Source of the DNA: Bacteroidales bacterium
GTDB taxonomy: Bacteria; Bacteroidota; Bacteroidia; Bacteroidales; UBA932
DNA: 64,000 nt
Direction: 5' to 3'
Assembly (NCBI GenBank): GCA_017398125.1
Contig: JAFQHE010000021.1
Location: 42,243-106,242, forward strand
Shown: positions 18,655 to 28,367 of the stretch, one piece after another
Position numbering within the stretch: the first letter of the stretch is position 1
Layout: each line of letters starts with the position of its first letter
The notes under the pieces: model-generated
What the model was told of the DNA's origin: nothing
The model's database searches: none
Seen by the model: the letters and a program-made list of their open reading frames with translations, nothing else
Program-made: the position numbers and the translations under genes

Positions 18655-20136
18655 ATGACTGAAAAGAGAAAACAGATTGCCAAACTGGGAGTTTTTACAT
18701 TGGCAATTATGAACGTAACTGCTGTAGTAAGTCTTAGAGGCTTACCGGCAGAGGCAGAATATGGATTAAGTTCTGCCTTCTACTACCTTTTTGCCGCTTT
18801 AGTCTTCCTGATCCCGACCTCAATGGTTGCTGCGGAGATGGCCGCCATGTTCCAGGACAAACAGGGAGGTGTCTTCCGCTGGGTTGGTGAGGCTTATGGC
18901 AAGAAGTGGGGATTCCTTGCAATTTGGCTCCAATGGATTCAGAATACCATCTGGTATCCGACAGTTCTAACATTTGGAGCAGTATCAATAGCTTTTATTG
19001 GAATGAACCAGAGCAGCGATATGGCTTTAGCCTCCAACAGAATTTACACACTGGCTGTTGTTCTGGCCATCTACTGGATTGCAACCTGGATTTCACTGAA
19101 AGGCATGGGATGGGTTGGAAAAGTTGCAAAAATAGGTGGTCTTGCTGGCACCATAATTCCGGCAGTGCTGCTTGTAGTTCTTGGTATTGTCTATCTGGCA
19201 ACCGGGGGTGAATCACAGATGAGTTTTAGCGGAAGTTTCTTCCCGAATCTCAGCAAATTGGACAACCTGGTATTGGCCTCCTCAATATTCCTCTTCTATG
19301 CCGGAATGGAGATGAGCGGTATACACGTTAAGGAGATGGACAACCCCGCAAAGAACTACCCCAGAGCAATATTCATAGGTGCAGCCATAACTGTTCTTAT
19401 ATTTATACTGGGGACATTTGCAATTGGGATTATCATTCCACAAAAGGATATTAACCTTACCCAGAGCCTTCTTATAAGTTTTGACAAATATTTTGCATAT
19501 ATCCACGCCAGTTGGTTATCACCAATTATAGCCATTGCATTGGCATTTGGAGTACTTGCAGGAGTGCTTACCTGGGTTGCCGGCCCATCCAAAGGCATTT
19601 TTACAGTTGGCAAGGCCGGTTATTTGCCTCCATTCTTCCAGACGACCAATAAAATTGGAGTGCAGAAAAACATTCTGCTGATACAGGGCGCCATTGTTAC
19701 ACTGCTGGGAATGCTCTTTGTGGTTATGCCCTCTGTACAAAGTTTTTACCAGATTATGTCACAACTCTCTGTCCTACTCTATCTGATAATGTATCTGCTC
19801 ATGTTCTCAGGGGCAATCAGATTGAGATATATAATGAAAGATGCAAAACGGCCCTTCAGAGTTGGCGGTAAAGGGAACTACATTATGTGGATTATCGGAG
19901 GATTGGGATTCGCAGGATCACTGCTTGCTTTTGTATTAAGTTTCATTCCTCCTGCCCAGATAGATACAGGCAGTAACCTTGTATGGTTCTCAGTTCTGCT
20001 TGGCGGATGTGTTGTAATGGTTGCGATTCCGTTCATAATTTATGCAAACCGCAAAAAATCATGGCTTGCAAAAGATACAGAATTTGAACCTTTCCACTGG
20101 GAGGAGAACAAAAGCGCCCCCTCACAAGAGGCATGA
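18655..20136 (+). CDS. gadC: Glutamate:GABA antiporter
   Basis: A 493-residue APC-superfamily membrane protein with about 12 hydrophobic segments. It exchanges external glutamate for cytosolic GABA, completing the proton-consuming cycle begun by GadB. The N-terminal segment LGVFTLAIMNVTAVVSLRGL matches the GadC/YjeM-type APC start. The C-terminal 25 residues are a charged cytosolic tail (FEPFHWEENK), similar in place to the pH-gating plug of E. coli GadC. It lies 146 bases after gadB and ends at a strong hairpin. Confidence 0.9.
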   Translation: MTEKRKQIAKLGVFTLAIMNVTAVVSLRGLPAEAEYGLSSAFYYLFAALVFLIPTSMVAAEMAAMFQDKQGGVFRWVGEAYGKKWGFLAIWLQWIQNTIWYPTVLTFGAVSIAFIGMNQSSDMALASNRIYTLAVVLAIYWIATWISLKGMGWVGKVAKIGGLAGTIIPAVLLVVLGIVYLATGGESQMSFSGSFFPNLSKLDNLVLASSIFLFYAGMEMSGIHVKEMDNPAKNYPRAIFIGAAITVLIFILGTFAIGIIIPQKDINLTQSLLISFDKYFAYIHASWLSPIIAIALAFGVLAGVLTWVAGPSKGIFTVGKAGYLPPFFQTTNKIGVQKNILLIQGAIVTLLGMLFVVMPSVQSFYQIMSQLSVLLYLIMYLLMFSGAIRLRYIMKDAKRPFRVGGKGNYIMWIIGGLGFAGSLLAFVLSFIPPAQIDTGSNLVWFSVLLGGCVVMVAIPFIIYANRKKSWLAKDTEFEPFHWEENKSAPSQEA

Positions 20137-20166
20137 GGCTGACTAAAGAGATCGCCCATCAAACAG

Positions 20167-20202
20167 CAAATCCCTATTAGAGCATCTTCTAATAGGGATT
20201 TG
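20167..20202 (+). terminator. Family-1 hairpin after gadC
   Basis: A perfect 15-pair stem, CAAATCCCTATTAGA with its complement, and a 6-base loop. The T-run is weak. It lies between convergent gadC and the DAACS transporter. Similar elements with conserved flanks occur at 51463 and 62437. Confidence 0.65.
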
Positions 20203-20248
20203 TATTCATATAGATGACCTTTGGGCCATCCTTTTGCTCCTTACAACA

Positions 20249-21484
20249 TCAGATTGTGAGTTTTTCACCCTCTGATTTGGCAATTACAACTGCACCGCAC
20301 ATATCACCGTATGAGTTGGTTGCCGTACGTGGCATATCACAAAGTTGCTCAACCGCAAGTACAAGTCCAATACCCTCCAAAGGCAATCCTGCTACAGTTA
20401 CAGCAACAGAGAGCATTACAAGGCCGGCCATCGGGATACTTGCTGTACCTATAGCCGAGAACAATACAGTAACAACAATTATCATCTGCTCAATGAACGA
20501 CAACTCTATACCATAAACCTGTGAGAGGAATATAACCGCGACACCCTCATAAAGAGCAGTACCATTCATATTCACTGTTGCACCAAGCGGAAGTGTAAAA
20601 CTTGCAATCTTGTTTGAGATTCCGCACTTCTCCTGTGAATCCTTCAAAGAGATTGGCAGTGCCGCACCTGAAGAGCAGGTAGAGAATGCTGTAAGAATGG
20701 CTGTGGACATCTTCTTCATGTGTCTCCACGGATTCTCCTTACCAAAGAAGTATACTGTAGAAGGAAGAATTACAAAGAACTGGATAAGACAGCCAATCCA
20801 TACAATAAGCACAAACATTCCGAGACTCTGTGCAATCTCCACCAGTTTGTCCATATCTCCTGCCTGCTGCGAAATCATCTTGGCTACGATTGAAAAGACT
20901 CCATAAGGTGCCAACTTGATTACAGAGAGGGTAATCTTCATAATGACATCAAACACAGACTGGAAGACATCTATCAATGTCTCCCTTGATTTGTCACCCA
21001 CCTGTGTTACAAAATATCCAAAGAGAATGGCAAAGAAGATTACAGCCAAAAGGTCGCCCTCAGCCAATGTATTCACTATATTGTCAGGAATAATTGTTAT
21101 GATACGCTCGCCAAGTGAAATTTTGTCTGCAGAGGCAAGTTGGGCCTGGGTGTCGGCCTGGGATACCAATGATGAGCCCACTCCAGGTTTAAGAATGTTC
21201 ACAAATAGAAGACCAATCAGAGTGGCAACAACTGTAGTTGTAACATAGTATGCAAAGGTCTTGCCGGCAATTCTGCCCAAACCTCCAGTCTTGCCTATAC
21301 TTGCAACACCAACCACCATTGACGAGAATACAATTGGTATCACAATCATCTTCAACAGGCGAAGGAACATATCACCTGCCCAGCTGATATATTTTACATA
21401 TTCGTGGCAAAAAACGCCAAAAACAACGCCCAATACAAGAGCTATAAGTATTTGCCAAGGCAACGCTATCTTAATTCTTTTCAT
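20249..21484 (-). CDS. Dicarboxylate/amino acid:cation symporter (DAACS)
   Basis: A 411-residue glutamate/aspartate or C4-dicarboxylate transporter of the GltP/DctA family with eight membrane helices and two hairpins. Signatures seen are the serine-rich re-entrant loop AFSTCSSGAALPISL, the NMNGTALYEGVAV motif (helix 7) and PRTATNSYGDMCGAVV (helix 8). The neighbours gadB, gadC and an aspartate/glutamate racemase suggest an acidic amino acid as substrate, but that is inferred. It is convergent with gadC and lies downstream of the racemase gene. Confidence 0.9.
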   Translation of the reverse strand: MKRIKIALPWQILIALVLGVVFGVFCHEYVKYISWAGDMFLRLLKMIVIPIVFSSMVVGVASIGKTGGLGRIAGKTFAYYVTTTVVATLIGLLFVNILKPGVGSSLVSQADTQAQLASADKISLGERIITIIPDNIVNTLAEGDLLAVIFFAILFGYFVTQVGDKSRETLIDVFQSVFDVIMKITLSVIKLAPYGVFSIVAKMISQQAGDMDKLVEIAQSLGMFVLIVWIGCLIQFFVILPSTVYFFGKENPWRHMKKMSTAILTAFSTCSSGAALPISLKDSQEKCGISNKIASFTLPLGATVNMNGTALYEGVAVIFLSQVYGIELSFIEQMIIVVTVLFSAIGTASIPMAGLVMLSVAVTVAGLPLEGIGLVLAVEQLCDMPRTATNSYGDMCGAVVIAKSEGEKLTI

Positions 21485-21539
21485 AGTTTTATATTTTTAC
21501 CTCAACTTAAGTGTTTTCCATCTGCTTCCCGACAAACAT

Positions 21540-22235
21540 CTATTTGTAATACAACTCCCTGATGCACCCCTCCGCCAAAGCCTCAAGACATGAGATACCC
21601 ATCTCTTTATCGAGTCCTGTATTTGCATAGGCAATCGGAATCTCTGTGCATGCACCCACAACAGGAAGTTTCTCGATCTCCCAAAGACGCTCCACAATAC
21701 CCCTGAACTTCTCACCTGCCTCCTTATGAAGACCGGCCTTTACCATATCAGTAACATCATGAATCTCCACCTGCATGTCATAATCCGGAATACGGAAATT
21801 GTATCCGCTATCCTTGGCATGCTTCTGGTACAATCCGGTTTTCATTGTTCCAAGGGTTGCCGTAAGCCATGCCCCCTGAGGAGATACGGTTGATGACTTG
21901 AGGATTGTCTCGTCAATGATATGCACAATCGGTTTGTCAATCTCATCCCTGAAACCGTCAATAAAATAGTGGGCTGTATTGCAGGTTGCACACAATATGT
22001 CTGCTCCCCAACCGATAAGAGTCTTAAGGCCATCCTTGATATACTCCGTGGGATCAGGTCCCTTGCCCAAAAGGAAGGTGGTTCTGTCGGGAGTGACAGT
22101 ATGGGAATAAACAATCATTCTCGGATGCTCCTGATCTGTTCCTGCAGGAGTCTTCTCTGCAAGCACCCTCAAAAAGTCTGCTGTTGCGGCAGGGCCCATT
22201 CCGCCCAAAACGCCAAGTGTCTTATCTGTATGCAT
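21540..22235 (-). CDS. Aspartate/glutamate racemase family protein
   Basis: A 231-residue cofactor-independent racemase. It begins with LGVLGGMGPAATADFL, the family's substrate loop, and has the two catalytic cysteines in CATCNTAH (Cys85) and GACTEIP (Cys196). This is the aspartate racemase/YgeA branch rather than MurI. It lies 55 bases upstream of the acidic amino acid transporter on the same strand, so the two may interconvert and move aspartate or glutamate. The substrate is not fixed by sequence. Confidence 0.88.
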   Translation of the reverse strand: MHTDKTLGVLGGMGPAATADFLRVLAEKTPAGTDQEHPRMIVYSHTVTPDRTTFLLGKGPDPTEYIKDGLKTLIGWGADILCATCNTAHYFIDGFRDEIDKPIVHIIDETILKSSTVSPQGAWLTATLGTMKTGLYQKHAKDSGYNFRIPDYDMQVEIHDVTDMVKAGLHKEAGEKFRGIVERLWEIEKLPVVGACTEIPIAYANTGLDKEMGISCLEALAEGCIRELYYK

Positions 22236-22336
22236 GTTATTCTTGAATTAAGTGATGCGAATTTACTAAAAGATTCCCAACCTTAAAAGTTTAATGCCCT
22301 TAAATGACTATCTTTGTCTGACAAATATAATTGAAC

Positions 22337-23974
22337 ATGGTATCGGTAGACGGACTTACGGTAGAGTTTGGCGGAACGGCCCTCTTTAAAGAGATATCTT
22401 TTGTAATCAATGACAAGGACAGGATTGCCCTTATGGGCAAGAATGGAGCAGGAAAATCAACCCTGCTTAAGATTCTTGCAGGCATCAAGAGCCCCACAAG
22501 AGGCAAGGTCTCTGTTACTGATGGCGGCAAGGTTGGCTATCTGCCGCAGCACCTTATGGTCGAAAATGGCCGCACGGTCTTTGAGGAGACGGCCCAGGCC
22601 TTTGAGCATCTGTTTGCCATTGAGCGCAAGATTGAGGAACTCAACAACCAGCTCACAACCAGGACTGATTACGACAGTGAGGAGTATATGGCACTCATTG
22701 AAGAGGTAACAGCCCTCTCCGAGAAGTTCTACCATATAGACCTCACCAATTATGAGGAAGACATTGAACGGACCCTCATTGGCCTCGGTTTCAAAAGAAG
22801 TGATTTTACCCGACAGACCACCGAATTCAGCGGCGGCTGGCGCATGAGGATAGAACTTGCAAAGATACTTTTGCAGAAGCCCACACTGCTGCTTCTCGAC
22901 GAGCCCACCAACCACCTCGACATTGAATCGATCGAGTGGCTTGAGGAGTTTATAATTAACAGCGCCAACTCGGTAATGGTAATATCCCACGACAAGGCAT
23001 TCGTAGACCACATTACCACCAGGACCATTGAGATAACAATGGGCAAGATTTACGACTACAAGGTAAACTACAGCAAATACCTTGAACTTAGGGCAGAGCG
23101 CAGGCAACAGCAGCAGGCCGCCTACGACAACCAGCAGAAGATGATTGCCGAGACCAAGGAGTTCATTGAGCGGTTCAAGGGCACATATTCAAAGACAAAC
23201 CAGGTGCAGTCGAGGGTAAGGATGCTGGAGAAACTTGAGATAATTGAGGTTGATGAGATTGACAGAAGTGCGCTCAACCTCCGTTTTCCACCGGCACCAC
23301 GTTCTGGTTCATACCCGGTAATTACCAAGGAACTGGGCAAGAGTTACGGTGACCACAATGTGTTTGCCAATGCATCAATAACCATTGAGAGGGGCGAGAA
23401 GGTTGCTTTTGTGGGAAAGAACGGAGAGGGAAAGACCACTATGGTAAAGGCCATAATGAACCAGATAGATTTTGACGGCGAATTGCAGTTGGGCCACAAC
23501 CTCAAGATAGGCTACTTTGCACAGAATGAGGCATCGCTCCTCAATGAAGAGCAGACGGTCTTCAGCACAATTGACAATGTGGCCGTTGGAGACATCAGAA
23601 CCAAGATAAGGGATATTCTGGGAGCCTTTATGTTTGGCAGGGATGACTCGGAGAAGCAGGTGAAGGTGCTGTCGGGAGGAGAAAGGACAAGACTTGCAAT
23701 GATAAAACTGCTGCTTGAACCTGTAAATATGCTTATCCTTGATGAGCCTACAAACCATCTCGACATAAAGACCAAAGATATTCTTAAAGAGGCCCTCAAG
23801 AACTTTGACGGTACACTTGTTGTGGTCTCTCACGACAGGGATTTCCTTGACGGACTTGTTTCAAAGGTCTATGAATTCTCCAACAAGAGGGTCATTGAAC
23901 ACCTCGGAGGCGTATATGACTTCCTTGAGAAAAAGAAGATGGAGAACCTCAGGGAGATAGAGCGCAACAAATAA
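22337..23974 (+). CDS. ABC-F family ATPase
   Basis: A 545-residue soluble protein with two ABC domains and no membrane part. Domain 1 has Walker A GKNGAGKST and signature FSGGWRMRIELA with LLLDEPTNHLD; domain 2 has GKNGEGKTT, LSGGERTRLAMIKLL and LILDEPTNHLD. The inter-domain linker (about residues 240-310) is charged and helical. ABC-F proteins act on ribosomes. Which paralogue group this is cannot be decided here. ATG 22337 is used; a TTG two codons earlier is possible. A TATCTTTG promoter box lies at 22309-22316. It is divergent from the racemase. Confidence 0.9.
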   Translation: MVSVDGLTVEFGGTALFKEISFVINDKDRIALMGKNGAGKSTLLKILAGIKSPTRGKVSVTDGGKVGYLPQHLMVENGRTVFEETAQAFEHLFAIERKIEELNNQLTTRTDYDSEEYMALIEEVTALSEKFYHIDLTNYEEDIERTLIGLGFKRSDFTRQTTEFSGGWRMRIELAKILLQKPTLLLLDEPTNHLDIESIEWLEEFIINSANSVMVISHDKAFVDHITTRTIEITMGKIYDYKVNYSKYLELRAERRQQQQAAYDNQQKMIAETKEFIERFKGTYSKTNQVQSRVRMLEKLEIIEVDEIDRSALNLRFPPAPRSGSYPVITKELGKSYGDHNVFANASITIERGEKVAFVGKNGEGKTTMVKAIMNQIDFDGELQLGHNLKIGYFAQNEASLLNEEQTVFSTIDNVAVGDIRTKIRDILGAFMFGRDDSEKQVKVLSGGERTRLAMIKLLLEPVNMLILDEPTNHLDIKTKDILKEALKNFDGTLVVVSHDRDFLDGLVSKVYEFSNKRVIEHLGGVYDFLEKKKMENLREIERNK

Positions 23975-24038
23975 CTGGGATCCGACATAATCATAGATGA
24001 TATTAAACAAATCACATTTACTATAAAAACAACGCACC

Positions 24039-25259
24039 ATGAAAACCTTAAAAAGCACTATTAAAAACTTAAGTTCCAACTGGCTGCCGGCCATTGCCCT
24101 ATGCGCCATAATAGCGGGCTGCGGATCAGACAAAGGGAGTGAGGGCCAACTGCCGGTAATTGATGTGGCAGGCGCATACAGCAACATTACAACCGTAAAT
24201 CTGAGTGAGTATGCAAGCGCAATAGATTACATACCTTTGGAGACCTCTGAATCGTCAATGATACAGGGAGATGTCATAAACATGTCCATAGCCCCGACCA
24301 ATGAAGGTGTTGTAATTTACCGCTTCATCTCCAACCAGGCACCTCTCCACTTCAGCAATACCGGGAAATTCATTGCCCAAATAGGAAAAAATGGACGCTC
24401 AAAAGAGGAGTACAACTTCATTGAAGAAGTTTGTACACACGACAACTTCATTGACGTTGTAAGTTACGATAAAATAAACACATACAATCTCAATGACGGT
24501 TCCTTTGCAAAGAACATTCCAACCGGAATACCTGAGCACGAATTATACCGCTATCCCGATGGTACATATACATATTTGAGTACAGACTTCAAGACAAAAG
24601 AGGACAAAATCATTATCCTTAACCCTAAAGGAGATACCATTACAACAAGACTCATCAAAGAGTTTTCGATAGCCAAACCCACTGCAAAAGATTTGGAGAG
24701 AGCAGAAAAGGCGGAAAAAGAGGGAATGGTAGGTTTATGGATAGCAAGGACCAACACTCCGAACCTGCATACAGGTATGAATTCTCCATTTTTGCTTTTC
24801 AATGAAAAGGATACACTCTTTACCCTGGATCAAGCGGCACAGATGCATCCAAAATATCTTGTCAATTACGGCGAATTCAAACCGGGATTCTATTGGAATG
24901 CCTTTTTGCTTGAGAGTGACAAGTTCATAACCGGAAGAGCATTGTTCAATTTCCGACAATATCCAAACATTGATAAAAATTACAGATTCACCTACTTTAT
25001 CTACGACAAGCAGAGCGGCACAACAAGGGGAATAAAGTATGATGAGGACCTGAAATCTGCTGGATTTGTAAATGACCTTGACGCCAATGGCATTGCATTC
25101 TACCCTAAAGCACTGGCTAACGGCAAGATGTACCAACTTGTTGATGCAATCCAGTTCATGGATATTGCAGAAAAATCATCTTCACAGAAGATGAAGGATG
25201 TGGCTGCCACTCTTACAGAGGAGAGCAATCCGGTACTTGTTGTTGCTACTTTAAAGTAG
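24039..25259 (+). CDS. 6-bladed beta-propeller lipoprotein, copy 1
   Basis: A 406-residue outer-surface or periplasmic lipoprotein. The signal peptide ends at lipobox IIAGC (Cys28). The mature part opens with PVIDVAGAYSN and LSEYASAIDYIPLETSE, typical of Bacteroidetes 6-bladed beta-propeller (DUF5128-like) proteins, then the repeat-like blades. The C-terminus VAATLTEESNPVLVVATLK is almost identical to two other proteins in this window and to a tail at the right edge. The function is unknown. It is followed by a terminator at 25364. Confidence 0.85.
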   Translation: MKTLKSTIKNLSSNWLPAIALCAIIAGCGSDKGSEGQLPVIDVAGAYSNITTVNLSEYASAIDYIPLETSESSMIQGDVINMSIAPTNEGVVIYRFISNQAPLHFSNTGKFIAQIGKNGRSKEEYNFIEEVCTHDNFIDVVSYDKINTYNLNDGSFAKNIPTGIPEHELYRYPDGTYTYLSTDFKTKEDKIIILNPKGDTITTRLIKEFSIAKPTAKDLERAEKAEKEGMVGLWIARTNTPNLHTGMNSPFLLFNEKDTLFTLDQAAQMHPKYLVNYGEFKPGFYWNAFLLESDKFITGRALFNFRQYPNIDKNYRFTYFIYDKQSGTTRGIKYDEDLKSAGFVNDLDANGIAFYPKALANGKMYQLVDAIQFMDIAEKSSSQKMKDVAATLTEESNPVLVVATLK

Positions 25260-25363
25260 AAGTTTTAGTGGTAAGAAACTCTAAATAGAGAGTGCATCGG
25301 CATAAAAGAGTGACTCTGAAATCACCATCATAAATGGCATGTCCATATCAGGACAGCATAAAA

Positions 25364-25407
25364 TGAACCCCAAAAGTTTTACCAGACTTTTGGGGTTCAT
25401 GTCTTTT
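25364..25407 (+). terminator. Intrinsic terminator (family-2 hairpin)
   Basis: A perfect 14-pair stem, TGAACCCCAAAAGT (25364-25377) with its complement (25386-25399), an 8-base loop, then GTCTTTTTG. It lies between the convergent propeller lipoprotein and guanine deaminase genes. The left arm recurs at 31517. Confidence 0.8.
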
Positions 25408-25455
25408 TGTCCAAACTTTGGAGTTCTCTTTATTTTTCCAACTTTTTGGAGAAGA

Positions 25456-25950
25456 TTAATAAGGAGTCTTGTCATCCTTATCTTTCCACTTCTTGAATAC
25501 CTTGAGGGCCTCATCACGCATAATGTGGTCACACTTTATGGAGCGCTCTTCATAAGGGAGTGCCAACTGGTCATATATGAAGGAGTCATCAAACTCTATC
25601 TCCTTTGCATCCTGCTTTGTGTTGCCGTAACAAATACGCTCCACACCTGCCCAATAGAGGGCACTCAGGCACATCGGGCAGGGCTCACACGAACTGTACA
25701 CGGTACAGCCGTCGAGTTTGAATGTTCCAAGAGCAGTGCAGGCATTGCGTATTGCAGTAACCTCGGCGTGGGCGGTAGGGTCATTGTTGGGAACAACCCT
25801 GTTCACACCTGTTGCCACAATATGGTTATCCTTTACAATCACAGCCCCGAATGGGCCGCCACCATTATCAACATTCTCGTCAGAGAGTTTTATGGCAATT
25901 TCCATAAAACGCGCATCCTCTGCTGAAAAATCAAATCTTTCCTTTTTCAT
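25456..25950 (-). CDS. guaD: Guanine deaminase, CDA-type
   Basis: A 164-residue zinc deaminase of the cytidine deaminase fold that converts guanine to xanthine. The zinc ligands and catalytic Glu are in NDPTAHAEVTAIRNAC and SSCEPCPMCLSALYWA. The C-terminal FDDSFIYDQLALPYEERSI matches the substrate-binding region of Bacillus GuaD, which favours guanine over tRNA adenosine (TadA). ATG 25950 is used; the open frame extends to a TTG at 25962. It stands just downstream of two secreted hydrolases on the same strand with no obvious functional link. Confidence 0.88.
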   Translation of the reverse strand: MKKERFDFSAEDARFMEIAIKLSDENVDNGGGPFGAVIVKDNHIVATGVNRVVPNNDPTAHAEVTAIRNACTALGTFKLDGCTVYSSCEPCPMCLSALYWAGVERICYGNTKQDAKEIEFDDSFIYDQLALPYEERSIKCDHIMRDEALKVFKKWKDKDDKTPY

Positions 25951-25982
25951 ACTCCCAATCAAATATTTCTCTTTACAGGCAA

Positions 25983-27179
25983 TCAGAAATTTGCCTTTAT
26001 ATAATCTTTAAGTTTAAGTTTTTTCTTCAATTCGGGCAGCCCTGGCTGGTCAACCACTGTATTTGCAATAAACTTTTTACCATCAAATACCGACTCTTCA
26101 ATAAAGGCTGCAATCTGCAGAAGATTCTCCATCATTGGAGATACAGCAACTGTATGTGTTGCATTCTCAAATGTAAATAGAGTGTGCGGTGCAGTCATCC
26201 CTGTCAATTGGTCTGCAATATATTTTGAACCATAGAGGCTTCCGAACGGAGTTCTGAGCTTGTCATAAGGCACATTTGAGTCAGCCGTTCCATGAAAGAG
26301 CATCATTGGCGCAGGCATTGAATTCCACTCCAACTTGCCGTTCATACACATTATAGCTCCAGCAAAAGAGACCACCCCTGCATATTTGAATCCCGACGGA
26401 ACATAGTTATAAGGTTCAACTCCCTCTCCCCCATTACAGAGTGCATACTCAGCCTCAAGCACCGAGATTGCCCCTGCACTTGAACCGCTGGTCATAATCA
26501 TAGAGGTATCAATCCCCCACTTTTCTGCATTTGATATGATAAATGCAGTTGCCCTGAAAAGATCCTCAACCGCCATATCTATGCTTTTGCGCAAGAGAGC
26601 AACCATCTGCCTTGCAGCTGCAATTTTACCTGTTTTTTTAGAGTTTCCACCATTATCACCTTCGGCAATGCTCTCTGTATGTGCATCATATTCAGGTGTA
26701 ACTCCGCCTTTCATCTTTTCAACCAACGGAGCCAGTCCCAATCTATAATCTATAGAGAAAACCTGAATACCATGGCTGGCCAGGAAATGGAAGTATGGCA
26801 GATACTCCTTACGGTCACGCACTCCAGTATAGAATCCGCCACCGAACATGAATATCATAGCCGGAGTTCTCCGGTCTTCCGTTACCGCAGAGCAATGGGC
26901 TCCTGCTTCAAGTACGCCCAGCCGTTGACCATTAGTGGAAATCCGACCTCCGGTTGTAGTGTCTGCAGCCGCTGCAGGAGCGCATTTGCAAGAGTTCCAA
27001 AGGTCTCCGGCATGCACATCAGACCAGTACCGGTCCAGATACAATCCCTGGTGGTATTGTACCGTCTCCCGCCTGACCGGCTGGGCAACCGTAACATCAA
27101 GTGCAGCAAAAAAAGCCACTGCAATAAGCAGCAGATTCCTCACTGCATACAATTTTATATGTTCAAAATATCTATACAT
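25983..27179 (-). CDS. Secreted alpha/beta hydrolase, carboxylesterase-like
   Basis: About 398 residues with a signal peptide (LLLIAVAFFAALDVTVAQ). The fold is seen in FMFGGGFYTGV (oxyanion loop), the nucleophile elbow SGSSAGA, HGTADSNVPY (acid) and a His in ATHTV. This resembles type B carboxylesterases and acetyl-xylan esterase-like enzymes. ATG 27179 is chosen; a TTG three codons upstream is possible. It lies 57 bases after another hydrolase gene, so the two probably form an operon and may act on esterified polysaccharides. Confidence 0.82.
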   Translation of the reverse strand: MYRYFEHIKLYAVRNLLLIAVAFFAALDVTVAQPVRRETVQYHQGLYLDRYWSDVHAGDLWNSCKCAPAAAADTTTGGRISTNGQRLGVLEAGAHCSAVTEDRRTPAMIFMFGGGFYTGVRDRKEYLPYFHFLASHGIQVFSIDYRLGLAPLVEKMKGGVTPEYDAHTESIAEGDNGGNSKKTGKIAAARQMVALLRKSIDMAVEDLFRATAFIISNAEKWGIDTSMIMTSGSSAGAISVLEAEYALCNGGEGVEPYNYVPSGFKYAGVVSFAGAIMCMNGKLEWNSMPAPMMLFHGTADSNVPYDKLRTPFGSLYGSKYIADQLTGMTAPHTLFTFENATHTVAVSPMMENLLQIAAFIEESVFDGKKFIANTVVDQPGLPELKKKLKLKDYIKANF

Positions 27180-27236
27180 TCTTTTCAAGTTTACTTTACC
27201 TCTTCAGTCAATAATCAACTGCACAAATTTAACCAA

Positions 27237-28190
27237 TTAATCAGACATCACCCTATTGAGGAAGACAAAAATCTGTCGGGAGAATTCTGGGGAATCAAAC
27301 AAGCCTCCGCCATGTCCTGTTGAGGGTAACAGAAGATACTCTACAAATTGGCTGCCAATTGTACCCTTCAACTTCGAAGCAAACTCCTCTGCCTGCCTGT
27401 ATGGAACAAATTGGTCATTTTCTCCGTACATAAGAAAAAAGGGGGGCGTCTGTGGTGTAATGAAGAGATTTGGCGTAACTGTTCCGCCATTATGTTCAAA
27501 GTAGCCATAAAGGTCAACAACAGCCTGTACTTTGGTACTATTGTTCGCATTGTCGGCTCCATATTCCGTAACCAACTGCTGAAGATGCTGTTCCAAAGAT
27601 TGTGCCTGCGCCATTTGATCAGAATTATAAAATTCCATCTCTGTATTGAATCCCTGCAGATATGTTCCAGCACATCCGGCTACTGCTGCCAGATAACCGC
27701 CGTAAGAGTTTCCCCAAAGAGCTATTTTTGAAGGATTTAGCCTGTATTTGCGGCCATTTTCCTTAAAAAATTTGACAGCGGAGATTATATTCCTTACCGC
27801 GCTGTCGGGAGAGCGGTCATACTCCAATGCCACCACAGCATAACCATAACCAAGGGCACTGAGCATGGCAGTTATTCCTGAGGCATCTTTGGAGCCATTA
27901 TCTGAAATTGCAATTATTACAGGATATGGAGTTGATGCATTTCCACGCCCGTACTTTGTTATGGCAAATTCCGCAGGCAGGTAGATGTCGGCTCTTTTAC
28001 CACCAGAATCGCTTGTAAACAGGATATTGCTGAAGGTTGGTGACGAATCGGTCTGCATACATATTCGAGATTCTGCCACATCTGCCGTCGGCATAGTTAC
28101 ATCATAGCAATAGAGGCTCTTCCCCGGCTTCAGAAACAGAATGATTGCCGCTATCTGAATTACAGAGATAATAAAAAAGGAGTGTTTCAT
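27237..28190 (-). CDS. Exported alpha/beta hydrolase
   Basis: A 317-residue hydrolase with an N-terminal hydrophobic export signal (FFIISVIQIAAIILFL). The catalytic triad candidates are Ser in LWGNSYGGYL, Asp in YGENDQFVP, and His in STGHGGGLF. The layout resembles BD-FAE and S9-like esterase/peptidase-type hydrolases (ADIYLPAEF ... YPVIIAISDNG). The substrate is unknown. It is followed by the second hydrolase. Confidence 0.8.
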   Translation of the reverse strand: MKHSFFIISVIQIAAIILFLKPGKSLYCYDVTMPTADVAESRICMQTDSSPTFSNILFTSDSGGKRADIYLPAEFAITKYGRGNASTPYPVIIAISDNGSKDASGITAMLSALGYGYAVVALEYDRSPDSAVRNIISAVKFFKENGRKYRLNPSKIALWGNSYGGYLAAVAGCAGTYLQGFNTEMEFYNSDQMAQAQSLEQHLQQLVTEYGADNANNSTKVQAVVDLYGYFEHNGGTVTPNLFITPQTPPFFLMYGENDQFVPYRQAEEFASKLKGTIGSQFVEYLLLPSTGHGGGLFDSPEFSRQIFVFLNRVMSD

Positions 28191-28367
28191 ATTGAGTTTT
28201 TATACTACAACAGAAACACTCCGCAATGGTTTTGAATGATTCTTAAAATTTTCTGTCAAGTGAAGAAATTTTCTTGTATGAAATTTTATCCGAAAATTAT
28301 TTAATCATCTTGATTTTGACTATTTACTCTATTGTTCTGAGATTTTACAGCACAATAATCCGATTGG

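Noticed and set aside
25456..25950. tRNA adenosine deaminase TadA
   Set aside because: The C-terminal FDDSFIYD segment and spacing fit guanine deaminase better.
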